This document shows positions 43,571 through 53,627 of a DNA stretch of 64,000 nucleotides, one piece after another. Origin of the DNA: Polaribacter septentrionalilitoris (GTDB lineage: Bacteria > Bacteroidota > Bacteroidia > Flavobacteriales > Flavobacteriaceae); the NCBI RefSeq assembly GCF_009832745.1, contig NZ_VRMJ01000033.1, forward strand, positions 248,001 through 312,000. Direction: 5' to 3'. The stretch's first letter is position 1; each line of letters opens with the position of its first letter. The notes under the pieces are model-generated. The model saw nothing but the letters and a program-made list of their open reading frames with translations, ran no database searches and was not told the DNA's origin. Made by a program: the position numbers and the translations under genes.

Positions 43571-43772
43571 ATTTTTTTGTGATATTAATAAAAATTTAAC
43601 GCTGCAAAGATAGTTAATTTTCAATATGATAAAATAAAAAAGTTTTCTTAAATTTTTTCTAAACCCTATATTTCAATCGATTTCGTTTGATTTATTTTAT
43701 CAAAGCAAAAAGCATCCTTAAACTATCTAAAAAACACTAAATTTGTAGTCGAATTTTTTTCTATAAATTACA

Positions 43773-44792
43773 ATGTTAGATAAAGTCAAAGAATTGATTG
43801 GGGAAGTAACTTCTTTTAACGCAACCACAAAAGAAGAAGTTGAATCGTTTAGAATCAAATACTTAGGAAGCAAAGGGTTGCTAAAAGGTTTGTTTGCTGA
43901 ATTTAAAAATGTTGATGCGGAATTACGTAAAGATTTTGGTCAAGCATTAAATAACCTAAAAAAATCTGCAGAAAACAAAGTTGTTGAATTAAATGATGCT
44001 TTAGAAAATGCGGTTCAAGAAAAAGGTATTTATGGTGATTTAACGCGTCCTGCAGAACCTATTAACTTAGGTTCTCGTCATCCAATATCGTTAGTAAAAA
44101 ACCAAATTATTGATGTTTTTAATAGAATTGGTTTTACAATTTCTGAAGGACCAGAAATAGAAGATGATTGGCATAATTTTACAGCATTAAACTTGCCAGA
44201 ATATCATCCTGCAAGAGACATGCAAGACACGTTTTTTATTGAACAAAATCCTGATATTTTGTTACGTACCCACACTTCTTCTGTGCAAGTACGTTATATG
44301 GAAGAAAATGAGCCGCCAATTAGAACCATTTCTCCTGGTAGAGTTTTTAGAAACGAAGATATTTCTGCACGTGCACATTGTATTTTTCATCAAGTAGAAG
44401 GTTTATATATTGATACTGATGTTTCTTTTGCTGATTTAAAACAAACACTTTTATACTTTACCAAAGAGATGTTTGGGAAGTCTAAGATTCGTTTACGTCC
44501 TTCTTATTTTCCATTTACAGAACCAAGTGCAGAAGTTGACATTTACTGGGGATTAGAAACTGAAACCGATTATAGAATTACAAAAGGAACTGGTTGGTTA
44601 GAAATTATGGGTTGTGGAATGGTGGACCCAAATGTGTTGAAAAATGCCAATATAGATCCTACAAAATACTCTGGTTATGCTTTTGGAATGGGGATAGAAC
44701 GTATTGCTATGTTGTTATATCAAATACCAGATATTAGAATGTTTTATGAAAATGATAAACGTTTCTTAGAGCAGTTTAAATCAGTAATCTAG
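43773..44792 (+). CDS. pheS: Phenylalanine-tRNA ligase alpha subunit
   Basis: PheS carries the catalytic core of the heterotetrameric PheRS. The 339-residue protein has an N-terminal coiled coil (residues 1-85), motif 2 in [21 protein letters not shown] and motif 3 in [20 protein letters not shown]. PheT is not adjacent, which is usual for this phylum as I know it. TAAATTTG (43738-43745) 27 bp upstream is a good -7 box. Confidence 0.97.
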   Translation: MLDKVKELIGEVTSFNATTKEEVESFRIKYLGSKGLLKGLFAEFKNVDAELRKDFGQALNNLKKSAENKVVELNDALENAVQEKGIYGDLTRPAEPINLGSRHPISLVKNQIIDVFNRIGFTISEGPEIEDDWHNFTALNLPEYHPARDMQDTFFIEQNPDILLRTHTSSVQVRYMEENEPPIRTISPGRVFRNEDISARAHCIFHQVEGLYIDTDVSFADLKQTLLYFTKEMFGKSKIRLRPSYFPFTEPSAEVDIYWGLETETDYRITKGTGWLEIMGCGMVDPNVLKNANIDPTKYSGYAFGMGIERIAMLLYQIPDIRMFYENDKRFLEQFKSVI

Positions 44793-44872
44793 TTCGAAAG
44801 TAGAAAGTTCTTAAGGTTGGAAAGTTTTTTAACTTTATAAACTTTTTTACATTAAAACTTTAAAAACTAATT

Positions 44873-45268
44873 TTGAAAAAAGACATCCAAATACCAGAAG
44901 TTACTGACGTTGAAGTTGCTGTTGTTTATGAATACAATGACATTTATAAAACTGATGATTGGAATGTATATATCATCAATAAAAAAGAGGTTGATTTAGA
45001 AATGGTGGTTATTGTTTCTCAAGGTTTTTCTGAGACGAAAACCACTTCTTTATTGCGTAAGAAATTAGAAAAACTACCTGCAAATTCTTTTGCTAAAGTG
45101 GAGTTAATTCAACCTGAATTATTTAAACTCAACAACCGTTTTCAAGTAACTTTTTTTGAAGGAAATACTTTATATGATAAGACATTTACATTTCCAGAAA
45201 ACACTATTAAAGAAGGAGCTTTGCGTATGATTTCTGAGTTGAATAAACGTGGGGTTTTGGCTGATTAA
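44873..45268 (+). CDS. Conserved hypothetical protein
   Basis: The 131-residue cytosolic protein starts at a TTG (KKDIQIPEVTDVEVAVVYEYND). It is predicted alpha/beta with repeated hydrophobic strands (VEVAVVYEY, VYIINKKEVDLEMVVIVSQGF, NRFQVTFFEGNTLYDKTFTF). I recognise no domain; flavobacterial genomes carry such a gene next to pheS as far as I recall. It converges on the antiporter gene with a 1-bp gap. The region before it (44793-44872) is a run of AAAGTT/AACTTT microrepeats. Confidence 0.7.
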   Translation: MKKDIQIPEVTDVEVAVVYEYNDIYKTDDWNVYIINKKEVDLEMVVIVSQGFSETKTTSLLRKKLEKLPANSFAKVELIQPELFKLNNRFQVTFFEGNTLYDKTFTFPENTIKEGALRMISELNKRGVLAD

Positions 45269-45269
45269 C

Positions 45270-46745
45270 CTAACCAAAAAAACCAATCAATAAATACAAA
45301 ATAACTGTAATTAAACCTCCAAACAAAGCATAAGGCAATTGGGTTTTTACGTGGTCTATATGATCGCTTGCAGACGCCATAGAAGAAATAATTGACGTGT
45401 CTGAAATAGGCGAACAATGATCACCAAAAATACCTCCTCCTAAAGTAGCTGCTACTACAACAGTTAAATCAGCTCCATGAATATTTGCCATCGGAATTGA
45501 AATTGCCAACATAATAGCAAATGTTCCCCAAGAAGTTCCTGTAGAAAACGCAATAAATGAACTGATTATAAAAACGACTGCTGGTAACAATTCTGGCGAT
45601 AACCAATCTTTGGTAGCATTGGCAACATAGACTCCTGTATTTAACTCTTTACAAGCGTTTCCAATTGCAAAAGCTAACAACATTAATAATGCTAAAGGCA
45701 TTAGCTCACTTATTCCTTTTAAAGTGATGTTTACAGCTTCTTTTGGTTTTAAAATTCCTTGGATAAAATATAGTACAATAGCTACCAAAATTGCTGTAAT
45801 TACTGCATATAATACAGATGATGAACCAGAACCTTCTCCAATTGCTTGTGAAGCATGATTTAAAAATGATGTTGATTCCTTTACGTTATTCCATCCTGTA
45901 TACATCAAGTTAATGGGCATCATACAAACCATGACCAACAATGGTACAATCATGTTATATGCTTTGGCTGGAATTCCTTCTTTAGGTGGAAAAGAAGTTA
46001 CTTCATCAGAAACCATTGGTTTTGAACCTTTGTTCATCAATTCTCCTGTTTCTTTAGTTCTTTGCTCTGCTTTTTTCATCGGTCCAAAATCTTTTTTGGA
46101 AAAAATCACCACAAACACTAGTATAATTGCTAATAAAGGGTAAAAATTATATCCAATAGATTTTAACAACAGTGGTAAAGGTTTGTCAATTCCTTGTGTA
46201 AGAAGTAACCCCATAATGAAAGCTCCCCAAGCATTAAAAGGAATTAAAATAGATGATGGTGCAGAACTAGAATCTGCTATATATGCCAACTTTTCTCTTG
46301 GTATTTTTAGTTTGTCAAAAATTGGTCTGTATAATGTTCCTACAGTTAAAGAACTAATACTGGTTTCTACAAACAGTAAAATTCCTGTAAATGTTGCTAA
46401 AACCTGAACCATTATTCTACTGTAACCATCTTTCTTTTGTTCAAGTTTTTCTAACCTTTTGTTCAAAACATTGATAAAACCCTCAACTCCTCTAGAATAC
46501 TGAATAAAAATCAACAAAGCACCCACTAAAGCACTAAACATAATGGTTCTTGTGCTTCCTTTGTCTTGGAAAACATCAACCATTCCTTCTATCATCGCTA
46601 ATGTTCCTTCTAAAGGATTCCATCCTTCAATAATCAACCAAGAAAACCAAATTCCGAATAATAAAGCGATATAGACTTGTTTGGTTCTTAATGCTAAAAC
46701 AATGGCTAATATTGGTGGTAAAACTGAAAGAAATCCGTAATCCAT
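45270..46745 (-). CDS. NhaC family Na+/H+ antiporter
   Basis: The 491-residue membrane protein has about 11-12 hydrophobic helices. It begins LPPILAIVLALRTKQVYIALLFGIW, and shows the NhaC features SSSAPSSILIPFNAWGAFIMG and GTSWGTFAIMLAISIPMA, then LGGGIFGDHCSPISDTSIISS, with the conserved Asp-His-Cys-Ser-Pro block near the C-terminus. The family exchanges Na+ for H+ (some carry malate-lactate). A marine habitat would explain its presence. It is transcribed alone. Confidence 0.92.
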   Translation of the reverse strand: MDYGFLSVLPPILAIVLALRTKQVYIALLFGIWFSWLIIEGWNPLEGTLAMIEGMVDVFQDKGSTRTIMFSALVGALLIFIQYSRGVEGFINVLNKRLEKLEQKKDGYSRIMVQVLATFTGILLFVETSISSLTVGTLYRPIFDKLKIPREKLAYIADSSSAPSSILIPFNAWGAFIMGLLLTQGIDKPLPLLLKSIGYNFYPLLAIILVFVVIFSKKDFGPMKKAEQRTKETGELMNKGSKPMVSDEVTSFPPKEGIPAKAYNMIVPLLVMVCMMPINLMYTGWNNVKESTSFLNHASQAIGEGSGSSSVLYAVITAILVAIVLYFIQGILKPKEAVNITLKGISELMPLALLMLLAFAIGNACKELNTGVYVANATKDWLSPELLPAVVFIISSFIAFSTGTSWGTFAIMLAISIPMANIHGADLTVVVAATLGGGIFGDHCSPISDTSIISSMASASDHIDHVKTQLPYALFGGLITVILYLLIGFFG

Positions 46746-46827
46746 AAAAGAAAAAAATTTTTCCCTAAAGGTAAGAAATTAATAATTTGAGATGTTGTAA
46801 ATTAGTAGTTCAAAATTTGAACTAAAA

Positions 46828-47370
46828 ATGTCAAAATTTTACACTAAAATTACGTCAAGACTTCAAAAATTTATTGAAGTTCAAAAAATATTTTTTGTAG
46901 CAACTGCTCCAAATTCTGGTCGTATTAATTTATCACCAAAAGGAATGGATTCTTTTCGAGTAATTGATGAAAACCGTGTTTTATGGTTAAACGTAACAGG
47001 AAGTGGAAACGAAACTGCAGCACATTTGCTAGAAAATGATAGAATAACAATAATGTTTTGTGCTTTTGAGGGCGCACCTAATATTTTGCGTTTGTACGGA
47101 AAAGGAAAAGAAATAAGAGAAGGTGATGCTTCTTGGGATGAATTGATTCAGCTATTTCCTGAAACTCCTGGAACCCGTCAAATTTTTGACATTAGCATTG
47201 AATCTGCCCAAACTTCTTGCGGAATGTCAATTCCGTTTTTTGAATATAAAGGCGAAAGAAATGAACTGAATGATTGGGCAACAGCGCAAGGAAAAAATGG
47301 AATCAAAAATTATTGGGAAAATAAAAACCAAACCAGTATTGATGGTTTACCAACTAAAATTTTAGAATAG
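46828..47370 (+). CDS. Pyridoxamine 5'-phosphate oxidase family protein
   Basis: The 180-residue split-barrel flavoprotein opens with FYTKITSRLQKFIEVQKIFFVATAPNSGRINLSPKG, the FMN-binding strand of the family, and ends in a hydrophilic tail (GIKNYWENKNQTSIDGLP). The family includes FMN-dependent oxidoreductases and heme-utilisation proteins; the substrate is unclear and it is not PdxH itself. The start of glpD is 2 bp downstream, so the two genes form an operon. Confidence 0.85.
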   Translation: MSKFYTKITSRLQKFIEVQKIFFVATAPNSGRINLSPKGMDSFRVIDENRVLWLNVTGSGNETAAHLLENDRITIMFCAFEGAPNILRLYGKGKEIREGDASWDELIQLFPETPGTRQIFDISIESAQTSCGMSIPFFEYKGERNELNDWATAQGKNGIKNYWENKNQTSIDGLPTKILE

Positions 47371-47372
47371 AA

Positions 47373-49019
47373 ATGAACAACTTTTCCTACTTCAACAGAA
47401 CAAAAATAACCAAAGATTTACAATCATCAGAATTTGATATCTTGATTATTGGTGGTGGAATTACAGGTGCAGGTATCGCTTTAGATGCTGCATCAAGAGG
47501 AATGAAAGTTGCCTTAATCGAAAAAAATGATTTTGCCTCTGGAACCTCTAGCAAATCAACAAAATTGATTCATGGTGGTTTACGATATTTAAAACAATTT
47601 GATTTTTGGTTGGTTAAAGAAGTAGGCACAGAACGTGCTATTGTTCACAAATTAGCTCCTCATTTGGTGGTTCCAGAAAAAATGATTTTACCTTTAATAG
47701 AAGGGGGCACCTATGGATCTTGGTTAACATCTATCGGATTAAAAGTATACGATATTTTAGCATCAGTAGAAGGTGAGGATAAACGTAAAATGTTGGATAA
47801 AGAAGAAGCTTTGGCTAAAGAACCTTTGCTTCCAGAACAAATTTTAAATGGTGCTGGTTATTATGCAGAATACAGAACTGATGATGCTCGTTTAACTTTA
47901 GAGGTTTTAAAAACAGCTCTAGAATACGAAGCAAAAATCATTAATTATGTCACAGCTTCAGCGTTTATTTATGAAAATAAAAGAGTTGTTGGTATTACTG
48001 CAAAAGATAACTTATCTAACACTTCTTATGCTATCAAAGCAAAGTATGTAGTTAATGCAACAGGTCCTTGGGTAGATATTTTACGTCAAACAAATCACTC
48101 AAAAATTGGCAAACGTTTGCACCTCACAAAAGGAGTGCATTTAGTAGTTCCTCATGAAAAATTACCTGTACAACAATCTGTGTATTTTGATATTCCTGAT
48201 GGTAGAATGATGTTTGCAATTCCTAGAGGAAAAGTTACCTATTTTGGAACAACAGACACCAATTATCAGCTAGATAAAAACAATGTAGAAACGAACTTAG
48301 TGGATGCAACTTATTTAATATCGGCTGTAAATAATATGTTTCCAGATATCAATTTGACTTTAGATGATATTGAATCTTCTTGGGCAGGTTTGCGTCCTTT
48401 AATTCACGAAGAAGGAAAATCTGCATCAGAATTGTCTCGAAAAGATGAAATTTTTGTATCTGATACAGAATTAATTTCTATTGCCGGTGGAAAATTAACG
48501 GGGTACAGAAAAATGGCAGAACGTATTGTAGATTTAGTGGCAAAAAAATACAAACGTAGATTTGATAAAGAGTTTGAAGACATCAAAACCAAAGAAATTG
48601 TACTCTCTGGAGGCGTTTTTAAAAACTATGATGAGGTAAAAAGTTATACAGATGCCATTCAAAATAGAATTGCTGAAGTAGATTTTACTCGAAAAGATGC
48701 AGAATATTTGGTTCATAATTACGGAAAACAAACTGATATGATTCTGCAAAAATTTGATGATTTGATGCATGATAACATGTCAGAAAAAATGATAAAAGCA
48801 GAGGTTTGGTATAGTATTAATTATGAAATGGCTTGTACACCAACCGATTTTTTTATGCGTAGAACTGGACGTTTATTTTTTGATCCTGAAAGTGTATCAG
48901 AATTCAAAAACTTTGTGTTATCAGAATTTAAAAATTCTTTTTCTTGGGATGACAAAACAACAGAACATCATCAAAAAGAATTAGAAGAGAAACTAAAATC
49001 AGCAACTACTTTTAAATAA
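47373..49019 (+). CDS. glpD: Aerobic glycerol-3-phosphate dehydrogenase
   Basis: It oxidises glycerol 3-phosphate to dihydroxyacetone phosphate at the membrane, feeding electrons to quinone. The 548-residue flavoprotein has FDILIIGGGITGAGIALDAASRG (about 22-44), NDFASGTSSKSTKLIHGGLRYL (about 53-74), SIAGGKLTGYRKMAE for the second FAD site and a C-terminal all-helical domain with an EVWYSINYEMACTPTDFFMRRTG motif. gpsA (52537-53532) makes the opposite conversion with NAD(P)H. The gene lies 2 bp after the PPOX-like gene. Confidence 0.95.
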   Translation: MNNFSYFNRTKITKDLQSSEFDILIIGGGITGAGIALDAASRGMKVALIEKNDFASGTSSKSTKLIHGGLRYLKQFDFWLVKEVGTERAIVHKLAPHLVVPEKMILPLIEGGTYGSWLTSIGLKVYDILASVEGEDKRKMLDKEEALAKEPLLPEQILNGAGYYAEYRTDDARLTLEVLKTALEYEAKIINYVTASAFIYENKRVVGITAKDNLSNTSYAIKAKYVVNATGPWVDILRQTNHSKIGKRLHLTKGVHLVVPHEKLPVQQSVYFDIPDGRMMFAIPRGKVTYFGTTDTNYQLDKNNVETNLVDATYLISAVNNMFPDINLTLDDIESSWAGLRPLIHEEGKSASELSRKDEIFVSDTELISIAGGKLTGYRKMAERIVDLVAKKYKRRFDKEFEDIKTKEIVLSGGVFKNYDEVKSYTDAIQNRIAEVDFTRKDAEYLVHNYGKQTDMILQKFDDLMHDNMSEKMIKAEVWYSINYEMACTPTDFFMRRTGRLFFDPESVSEFKNFVLSEFKNSFSWDDKTTEHHQKELEEKLKSATTFK

Positions 49020-49074
49020 ATTGAGCTTAAAAGTTAACTAAGTAACACTGCTAAACACATAATCAACCTTATAT

Positions 49075-49779
49075 TTAAACACTTTCTCTTAATAGCAATT
49101 TGTAGGTTTTTCTTAATTTTTTTGGATGCACACCCAACTTATATTTTAGAAATACATAACCGTTAATTAAATTTACTTTTAACCAAGAATTGTTTTCATA
49201 TTTTCGAGCACTTGCAATAGCTTTTGATTGTATAATTGCATACGGAATTTTATATTTTCTAACTCTATCAATCATTTCAAAGTCTTCCATGATACAGAAC
49301 TCTTCATTATAACCATTAAGGGTTGTAAAAACTTCTTTTGTAAAAAACTGACATTGATCTCCTCCTCCAGCAAAAAAACCATCTTTGGTTGTAAACTTAC
49401 TATTGACGTTTAGTAAAAAAGAATCTTTATCAAACCTATAGGCAAAAAAGCCTGCTTTATTTCCGTTAGAAATTGATGTTGTAACTTGCTTATAGAAATC
49501 TTTTGGTAATTGAATATCAGCGTGTAAAAATAGAAGAATAGCACCTTTGGCCTTGACAGCAGCAAAATTCATTTGAGCAGCTCTACCTTTTTTTTCTGAT
49601 TGTAAATACCTAACTTTATCAAAATTCTCACAGATTTTTGGACTATCATCTGATGTCTCTGGAGAATTAGAAACAATAATTTCAATCGGAAATTTGTTAG
49701 CTTGCTCACATAAAAACGACAACCTTTTTACAAGATTTTCTTGTTCGTTATAAACCGGAATAATAACACTAATTAGCAT
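49075..49779 (-). CDS. Family 2 glycosyltransferase, TIGR04283-like
   Basis: The start at the ATG at 49777-49779 gives MLISVIIPVYNEQENL, the normal start of a GT-A fold; a longer in-frame start adds 23 residues with no match. The 234-residue protein then shows EKKGRAAQMNFAAVKAKGAILLFLHADIQLP (the Asp of the metal motif in HAD) and DQCQFFTKEVF...GYNEEFCIMEDFEMIDRVRKY. This pattern fits the TIGR04283 group, some of which make arsenosugars. No arsenic genes are near, so the substrate stays open. Confidence 0.85.
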   Translation of the reverse strand: MLISVIIPVYNEQENLVKRLSFLCEQANKFPIEIIVSNSPETSDDSPKICENFDKVRYLQSEKKGRAAQMNFAAVKAKGAILLFLHADIQLPKDFYKQVTTSISNGNKAGFFAYRFDKDSFLLNVNSKFTTKDGFFAGGGDQCQFFTKEVFTTLNGYNEEFCIMEDFEMIDRVRKYKIPYAIIQSKAIASARKYENNSWLKVNLINGYVFLKYKLGVHPKKLRKTYKLLLRESV

Positions 49780-49801
49780 ACTTAAACATACGAATTTATC
49801 T

Positions 49802-50566
49802 ATGAAACAGTTTTTCTTTATCGCATTTTTTTTAGTCAATTCAATCAATTTTTCTCAAGAAACAATTAATTATGAAACTGTATCTCAACAATTATTGCAA
49901 AATATTATCGATAAAAAACCGTATGAAAATGAAGTAAAACTCTTAGAAAACAGCACTTTATACGAGTTGGTAAATCAACTAAAAACAGATGAACAGAAAA
50001 TTGCTTTTTGGGTTAATATCTACAATGCGTTTATTCAAATTTCATTAACTAAAAACCCAAAATTATACGAAGATAGAGGTGCTTTCTTTTCTGATGAAAG
50101 AGTAAAAATAGCTGGAGAAACGTTGTCTTTTGATGATATTGAACACGGAATTATAAGAAAATCTCGAATGAAAATTAGTTTAGGTTACCTAAGAAAGTGG
50201 TTTAGACCAAAATGGGAACGTAAATTGCGTATAGACGGTAAAATTGATTGGAGAATCCATTTTGCATTGAATTGTGGTGCTAAAAGTTGTCCTCCTGTTG
50301 CTGTCTATTCTTCAGAAAAATTAGATCATCAACTTGATTTTATGACTACTGAATATCTAAAAGAACAAACTTCTTATCATGCAGAAACAAAAAAGGCTAC
50401 ATCTGTAGCATTGATGTCTTGGTTTCGAGGAGATTTTGGCGGTAAATCTGGAGCTTGTGAAATTTTAAAAGAATATGGAATTACACCTGAAGAAGCAAAA
50501 AAACTAGAGTTTAAATCTTATGATTGGACCTTACTTTTAGGAAACTTTAGAGAAATACCTAATTAG
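49802..50566 (+). CDS. DUF547 domain-containing secreted protein
   Basis: The 254-residue protein has a signal peptide (KQFFFIAFFLVNSINFS) and the DUF547 hallmarks AFWVNIYNAFIQISL (about 64-78) and HFALNCGAKSCPPVAVYS (about 149-166), whose Asn-Cys-Gly-Ala-Lys-Ser-Cys cysteines and His may bind a metal or act as a catalytic site. The function of the family is unknown. It is divergent from the glycosyltransferase gene and its 3' end overlaps the convergent MFS gene by 8 bp. Confidence 0.9.
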   Translation: MKQFFFIAFFLVNSINFSQETINYETVSQQLLQNIIDKKPYENEVKLLENSTLYELVNQLKTDEQKIAFWVNIYNAFIQISLTKNPKLYEDRGAFFSDERVKIAGETLSFDDIEHGIIRKSRMKISLGYLRKWFRPKWERKLRIDGKIDWRIHFALNCGAKSCPPVAVYSSEKLDHQLDFMTTEYLKEQTSYHAETKKATSVALMSWFRGDFGGKSGACEILKEYGITPEEAKKLEFKSYDWTLLLGNFREIPN

Positions 50567-51833
50567 TTTCTTCTTTTTCATTCTCTTCAATATCTTTTGT
50601 CAAATCTAAATTTCTTAAAGTAGGATTAATAGCTCCTATAGTTACTACTGTGAGTAAGGTCATTGTTCCACCAAAAACCACAGCAGTTACTGGTCCTAAT
50701 ATTTTTGCAGCTAAACCACTTTCAAAAGCACCCAATTCGTTAGAAGATCCTACAAACATAGAATTTACTGAAGAGACCCTTCCACGCATATCATCTGGAG
50801 TTTTTAATTGTAAAATGGTTTGTCTAATTACCATCGAAATTCCGTCTGCTGCTCCACTGATAAACAACGCTAAAACACTAACCCAGAATAAAGATGATAA
50901 TCCAAAAGCAATAATACTCAATCCAAAAATAAAGACAGATATCAACATTTTTTTACCTGTATTTTTGTTGATGGGAATGTAAGTGGTTAAAAACATGGTA
51001 ACAATACTACCTATAGATATTGATGCGTTTAAAACTCCAAAACCTTCTGGACCCACTTTTAAAACATCTTGTGCAAAAACGGATAAAATAGCAACTGTTC
51101 CACCAAATAAAACTGCAATCATATCTAAAGTTAATACTCCTAAGATTTCTTTGGTTTTAAAAACAAATCGAACTCCAGCTTTTAGACTGTCCATCATTGG
51201 CTCACCAATGTTTTTATTTAAAATTGGCTTCTTTTTGATGAAAAACACAAAAACTAAAGATAACATTACTAAAATAAAAACCATGCACAAAGTCATATCA
51301 ACACCAATCCAACTGATAAAGAATCCACCAAATAACGCTCCAGAAACAGAGGCTGTTTTCCATGTACTTGTGCTCCAAGTAGCAGCATTATGATATATTT
51401 TTTTAGGAACTAATAATGCGACTAAAGAAAAGATGGTAGGGCCAAAGAAAGATCGTAAGAATCCGCCAAAAAATACCAAAGCATAAATTCCGTATAAAAT
51501 AGATTTTGTTGACCAGGTATTCACAATATCATCCGTAGTTAAAATAAACAAACCTAAACTAATGAGTGAAAATGCAGCAATACATAAAGCAAATAGATTT
51601 CTTTTCTCTTTTTGATCTACAATATGACCTGCAAAAAGTGCCATGGTAAATGCAGGAATAATTTCCATTAAACCAATAATACCTAATGATAAAGGATCTT
51701 TAGTAATACTATATACTTGCCATTCAATAACAATAAATTGCATAGACCAACCAAAAACCAACAAAAATCTGACAAATAAAAAAACATTAAATTCTTTTAT
51801 TCTAAGTGCTGCATACGGATCGTTTTTAGCCAT
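50559..51833 (-). CDS. MFS transporter, EntS/multidrug-exporter-like
   Basis: The 424-residue protein has 12 predicted helices. The start RIKEFNVFLFVRFLLVFGWSMQFIVIEWQVYSITKDP and the LFAGHIVDQKEKRNLFAL loop match the EntS/TCR-type MFS proteins that export siderophores or drugs. The middle has a long cytosolic loop (LNKNIGEPMMDSLKAGVRFV). Its start codon directly abuts the stop of the ACT-like gene, so the two are co-transcribed. Confidence 0.88.
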   Translation of the reverse strand: MAKNDPYAALRIKEFNVFLFVRFLLVFGWSMQFIVIEWQVYSITKDPLSLGIIGLMEIIPAFTMALFAGHIVDQKEKRNLFALCIAAFSLISLGLFILTTDDIVNTWSTKSILYGIYALVFFGGFLRSFFGPTIFSLVALLVPKKIYHNAATWSTSTWKTASVSGALFGGFFISWIGVDMTLCMVFILVMLSLVFVFFIKKKPILNKNIGEPMMDSLKAGVRFVFKTKEILGVLTLDMIAVLFGGTVAILSVFAQDVLKVGPEGFGVLNASISIGSIVTMFLTTYIPINKNTGKKMLISVFIFGLSIIAFGLSSLFWVSVLALFISGAADGISMVIRQTILQLKTPDDMRGRVSSVNSMFVGSSNELGAFESGLAAKILGPVTAVVFGGTMTLLTVVTIGAINPTLRNLDLTKDIEENEKEETN

Positions 51834-52493
51834 TTAGCTCAATTTCATATCCATTAAAATAGCAAATGTTTGATTGATGTCTTGCTCTTTTACAACAATT
51901 GTCATTTCGTTAGTTGTAGAAATAATTTCTTGTAATGGTATATCTGCCCAAGCCAATTGCTTTAAAATAAAGTAATAAATACCAGATTGTTCTAAATTTT
52001 CTTGAGGTAATTTTATAGTAATAGAGGCCAACTCTAACATAGAATGTGTTAGTGTTTCTTGTACAAAGATTTCCTCTACATAAGGTCTTAAATTTTTACT
52101 AGTAACAATATTGGTTTCAAAAATTCCTTGAGAAACCGTTAAAAAGTAGTCTGAATTTTCTGCTGATTTTGTTAAAATCTTAGCAATTTCTTTTAATAAA
52201 GAAGGTGTATTTTTAAAGGTAAAATCGCATAAATCTGAGCGTACAATTACGTCTCCTAAATCTAATGCTAATTTTTTAATGTTTTTTCTAATACGCAATT
52301 CGCTTGCAGGAGATAACCTGTTAATTGCCATCATAACCGCCCCAACTTTTACGTCTTTCTTTAAAGTAGATGACACTTCTGGTAAAATAATTCTTGCCAA
52401 AGAAGAAACATTTATCAATTTTTCATTTAATGCTTCTTCTATAAAAGGAGTTTTTCTAATGGTACTTTCTACAACTTCTTGTATTGTTTTCAT
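51834..52493 (-). CDS. ACT-like domain protein (often mislabelled aspartate kinase)
   Basis: The 219-residue protein has no kinase motifs; instead an N-terminal helical part (IQEVVESTIRKTPFIEEAL...) and two alpha/beta halves with LLKEIAKILTKSAENSDYFLTVSQGIFETNIVTS and LAWADIPLQEIISTTNEMTIVVKEQDINQTFAIL, the latter typical of an ACT fold as in aspartate-kinase regulatory domains. It may bind an amino acid. It lies 43 bp from gpsA's end on the same strand. Confidence 0.65.
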   Translation of the reverse strand: MKTIQEVVESTIRKTPFIEEALNEKLINVSSLARIILPEVSSTLKKDVKVGAVMMAINRLSPASELRIRKNIKKLALDLGDVIVRSDLCDFTFKNTPSLLKEIAKILTKSAENSDYFLTVSQGIFETNIVTSKNLRPYVEEIFVQETLTHSMLELASITIKLPQENLEQSGIYYFILKQLAWADIPLQEIISTTNEMTIVVKEQDINQTFAILMDMKLS

Positions 52494-52536
52494 AATAATT
52501 GTTTAATACATTACAATAATGTTCAAAATTAAACAA

Positions 52537-53532
52537 TTAATCTAAATTATCCGTCAACTTTTTAAATTCTTTTTTTGGAGTCTTATTTTTATATAGAATG
52601 TTATAAACGGTATCAATAATTGGAGTCTTTGCTCCGTTTTCTTCCTTAATTTTAAAAGCACTTTCTGTAGCATAATATCCTTCTGCAATCATACTCATTT
52701 CCATTTGAGCAGATTTTACAGTGTATCCTTTACCTACCATATTTCCAAACTGTCTGTTTCTACTAAAAACAGAATATCCTGTTACTAGTAAATCCCCTAA
52801 ATAAGCAGAGTTATTAATGTTACGTTTCATTTTATGTACTTTTTTGATAAAACGTTTCATTTCACGAATGGCATTACTCATTAAAACGGATTGAAAATTA
52901 TCACCATAACCCAAACCATGAGCCATACCTGCTGCAACTGCATAAATATTTTTTAACATTGCTGCGTATTCTGTACCGATAATGTCATCAGAAATTTTGG
53001 TTTTGATATACCAACTTTCTAATGCCTTACCTACAAGTTTAGCTTTTTCTTCATCTTGACAAGCAATGGTTAAATAAGATAAACGCTCCATGGCAACTTC
53101 TTCTGCATGACATGGCCCCGTAATTACACCTATGTTTTCTAAAGGGATATTATATTTTTGATTGAAGTGTTCGCCAACAATTAAACCTGTTTCTGGTACA
53201 ATACCTTTAATAGCCGAAAAAACAATTTTATGTTCTAAAGATGCTGTTAGTTTGTCTAACTCTAAAGTTAAAAAAGCAGAAGGAATTGCAAAAATTAAAA
53301 TATCGTATGTTGTTACAATTTTATTAATGTCTTCTGTTAAATCTAACTTACTAGCGTAAACATCTGCTGCACGTAAATATTTAGGATTATGATCGTTTTC
53401 TTTAATATGAGCAATTGTAGATTTGTTACGCATGTACCAACCCACAGTTTCTAAATTTTCTTGTAACATTTTTACAATTGCTGTTGCCCAACTACCACCT
53501 CCTAATACCGCTATTTTCTTCTGATTGCTCAT
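52537..53532 (-). CDS. gpsA: NAD(P)H-dependent glycerol-3-phosphate dehydrogenase
   Basis: GpsA makes glycerol 3-phosphate for phospholipid synthesis. The start at the ATG at 53530-53532 (MSNQKKIAVLGGGSWATAIV) fits the family; an upstream in-frame start adds eight residues. The 331-residue protein has the GGGSWATA dinucleotide loop, FSAIKGIVPETG with the catalytic Lys, ITGPCHAEEVA (the GPSHAEE variant) and KNIYAVAAGMAHGLGYGDN. It is the expected size. Confidence 0.96.
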   Translation of the reverse strand: MSNQKKIAVLGGGSWATAIVKMLQENLETVGWYMRNKSTIAHIKENDHNPKYLRAADVYASKLDLTEDINKIVTTYDILIFAIPSAFLTLELDKLTASLEHKIVFSAIKGIVPETGLIVGEHFNQKYNIPLENIGVITGPCHAEEVAMERLSYLTIACQDEEKAKLVGKALESWYIKTKISDDIIGTEYAAMLKNIYAVAAGMAHGLGYGDNFQSVLMSNAIREMKRFIKKVHKMKRNINNSAYLGDLLVTGYSVFSRNRQFGNMVGKGYTVKSAQMEMSMIAEGYYATESAFKIKEENGAKTPIIDTVYNILYKNKTPKKEFKKLTDNLD

Positions 53533-53627
53533 GAATACTTTTAATTTAGAGTCCAAAAGTAATAAAACTAATAACTTTATCTGAAAGCATTTGTGAATTA
53601 TTATATTTGTGAAGCATCAATCTTTAT

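Noticed and set aside
44793..44872. Regulatory element upstream of the hypothetical gene after pheS
   Set aside because: The segment is made of AAAGTT/AACTTT microrepeats that look like slippage-prone filler, without symmetry or a promoter consensus.
51834..52493. Aspartate kinase
   Set aside because: The protein lacks the kinase domain and its motifs; only an ACT-like fold is plausible.
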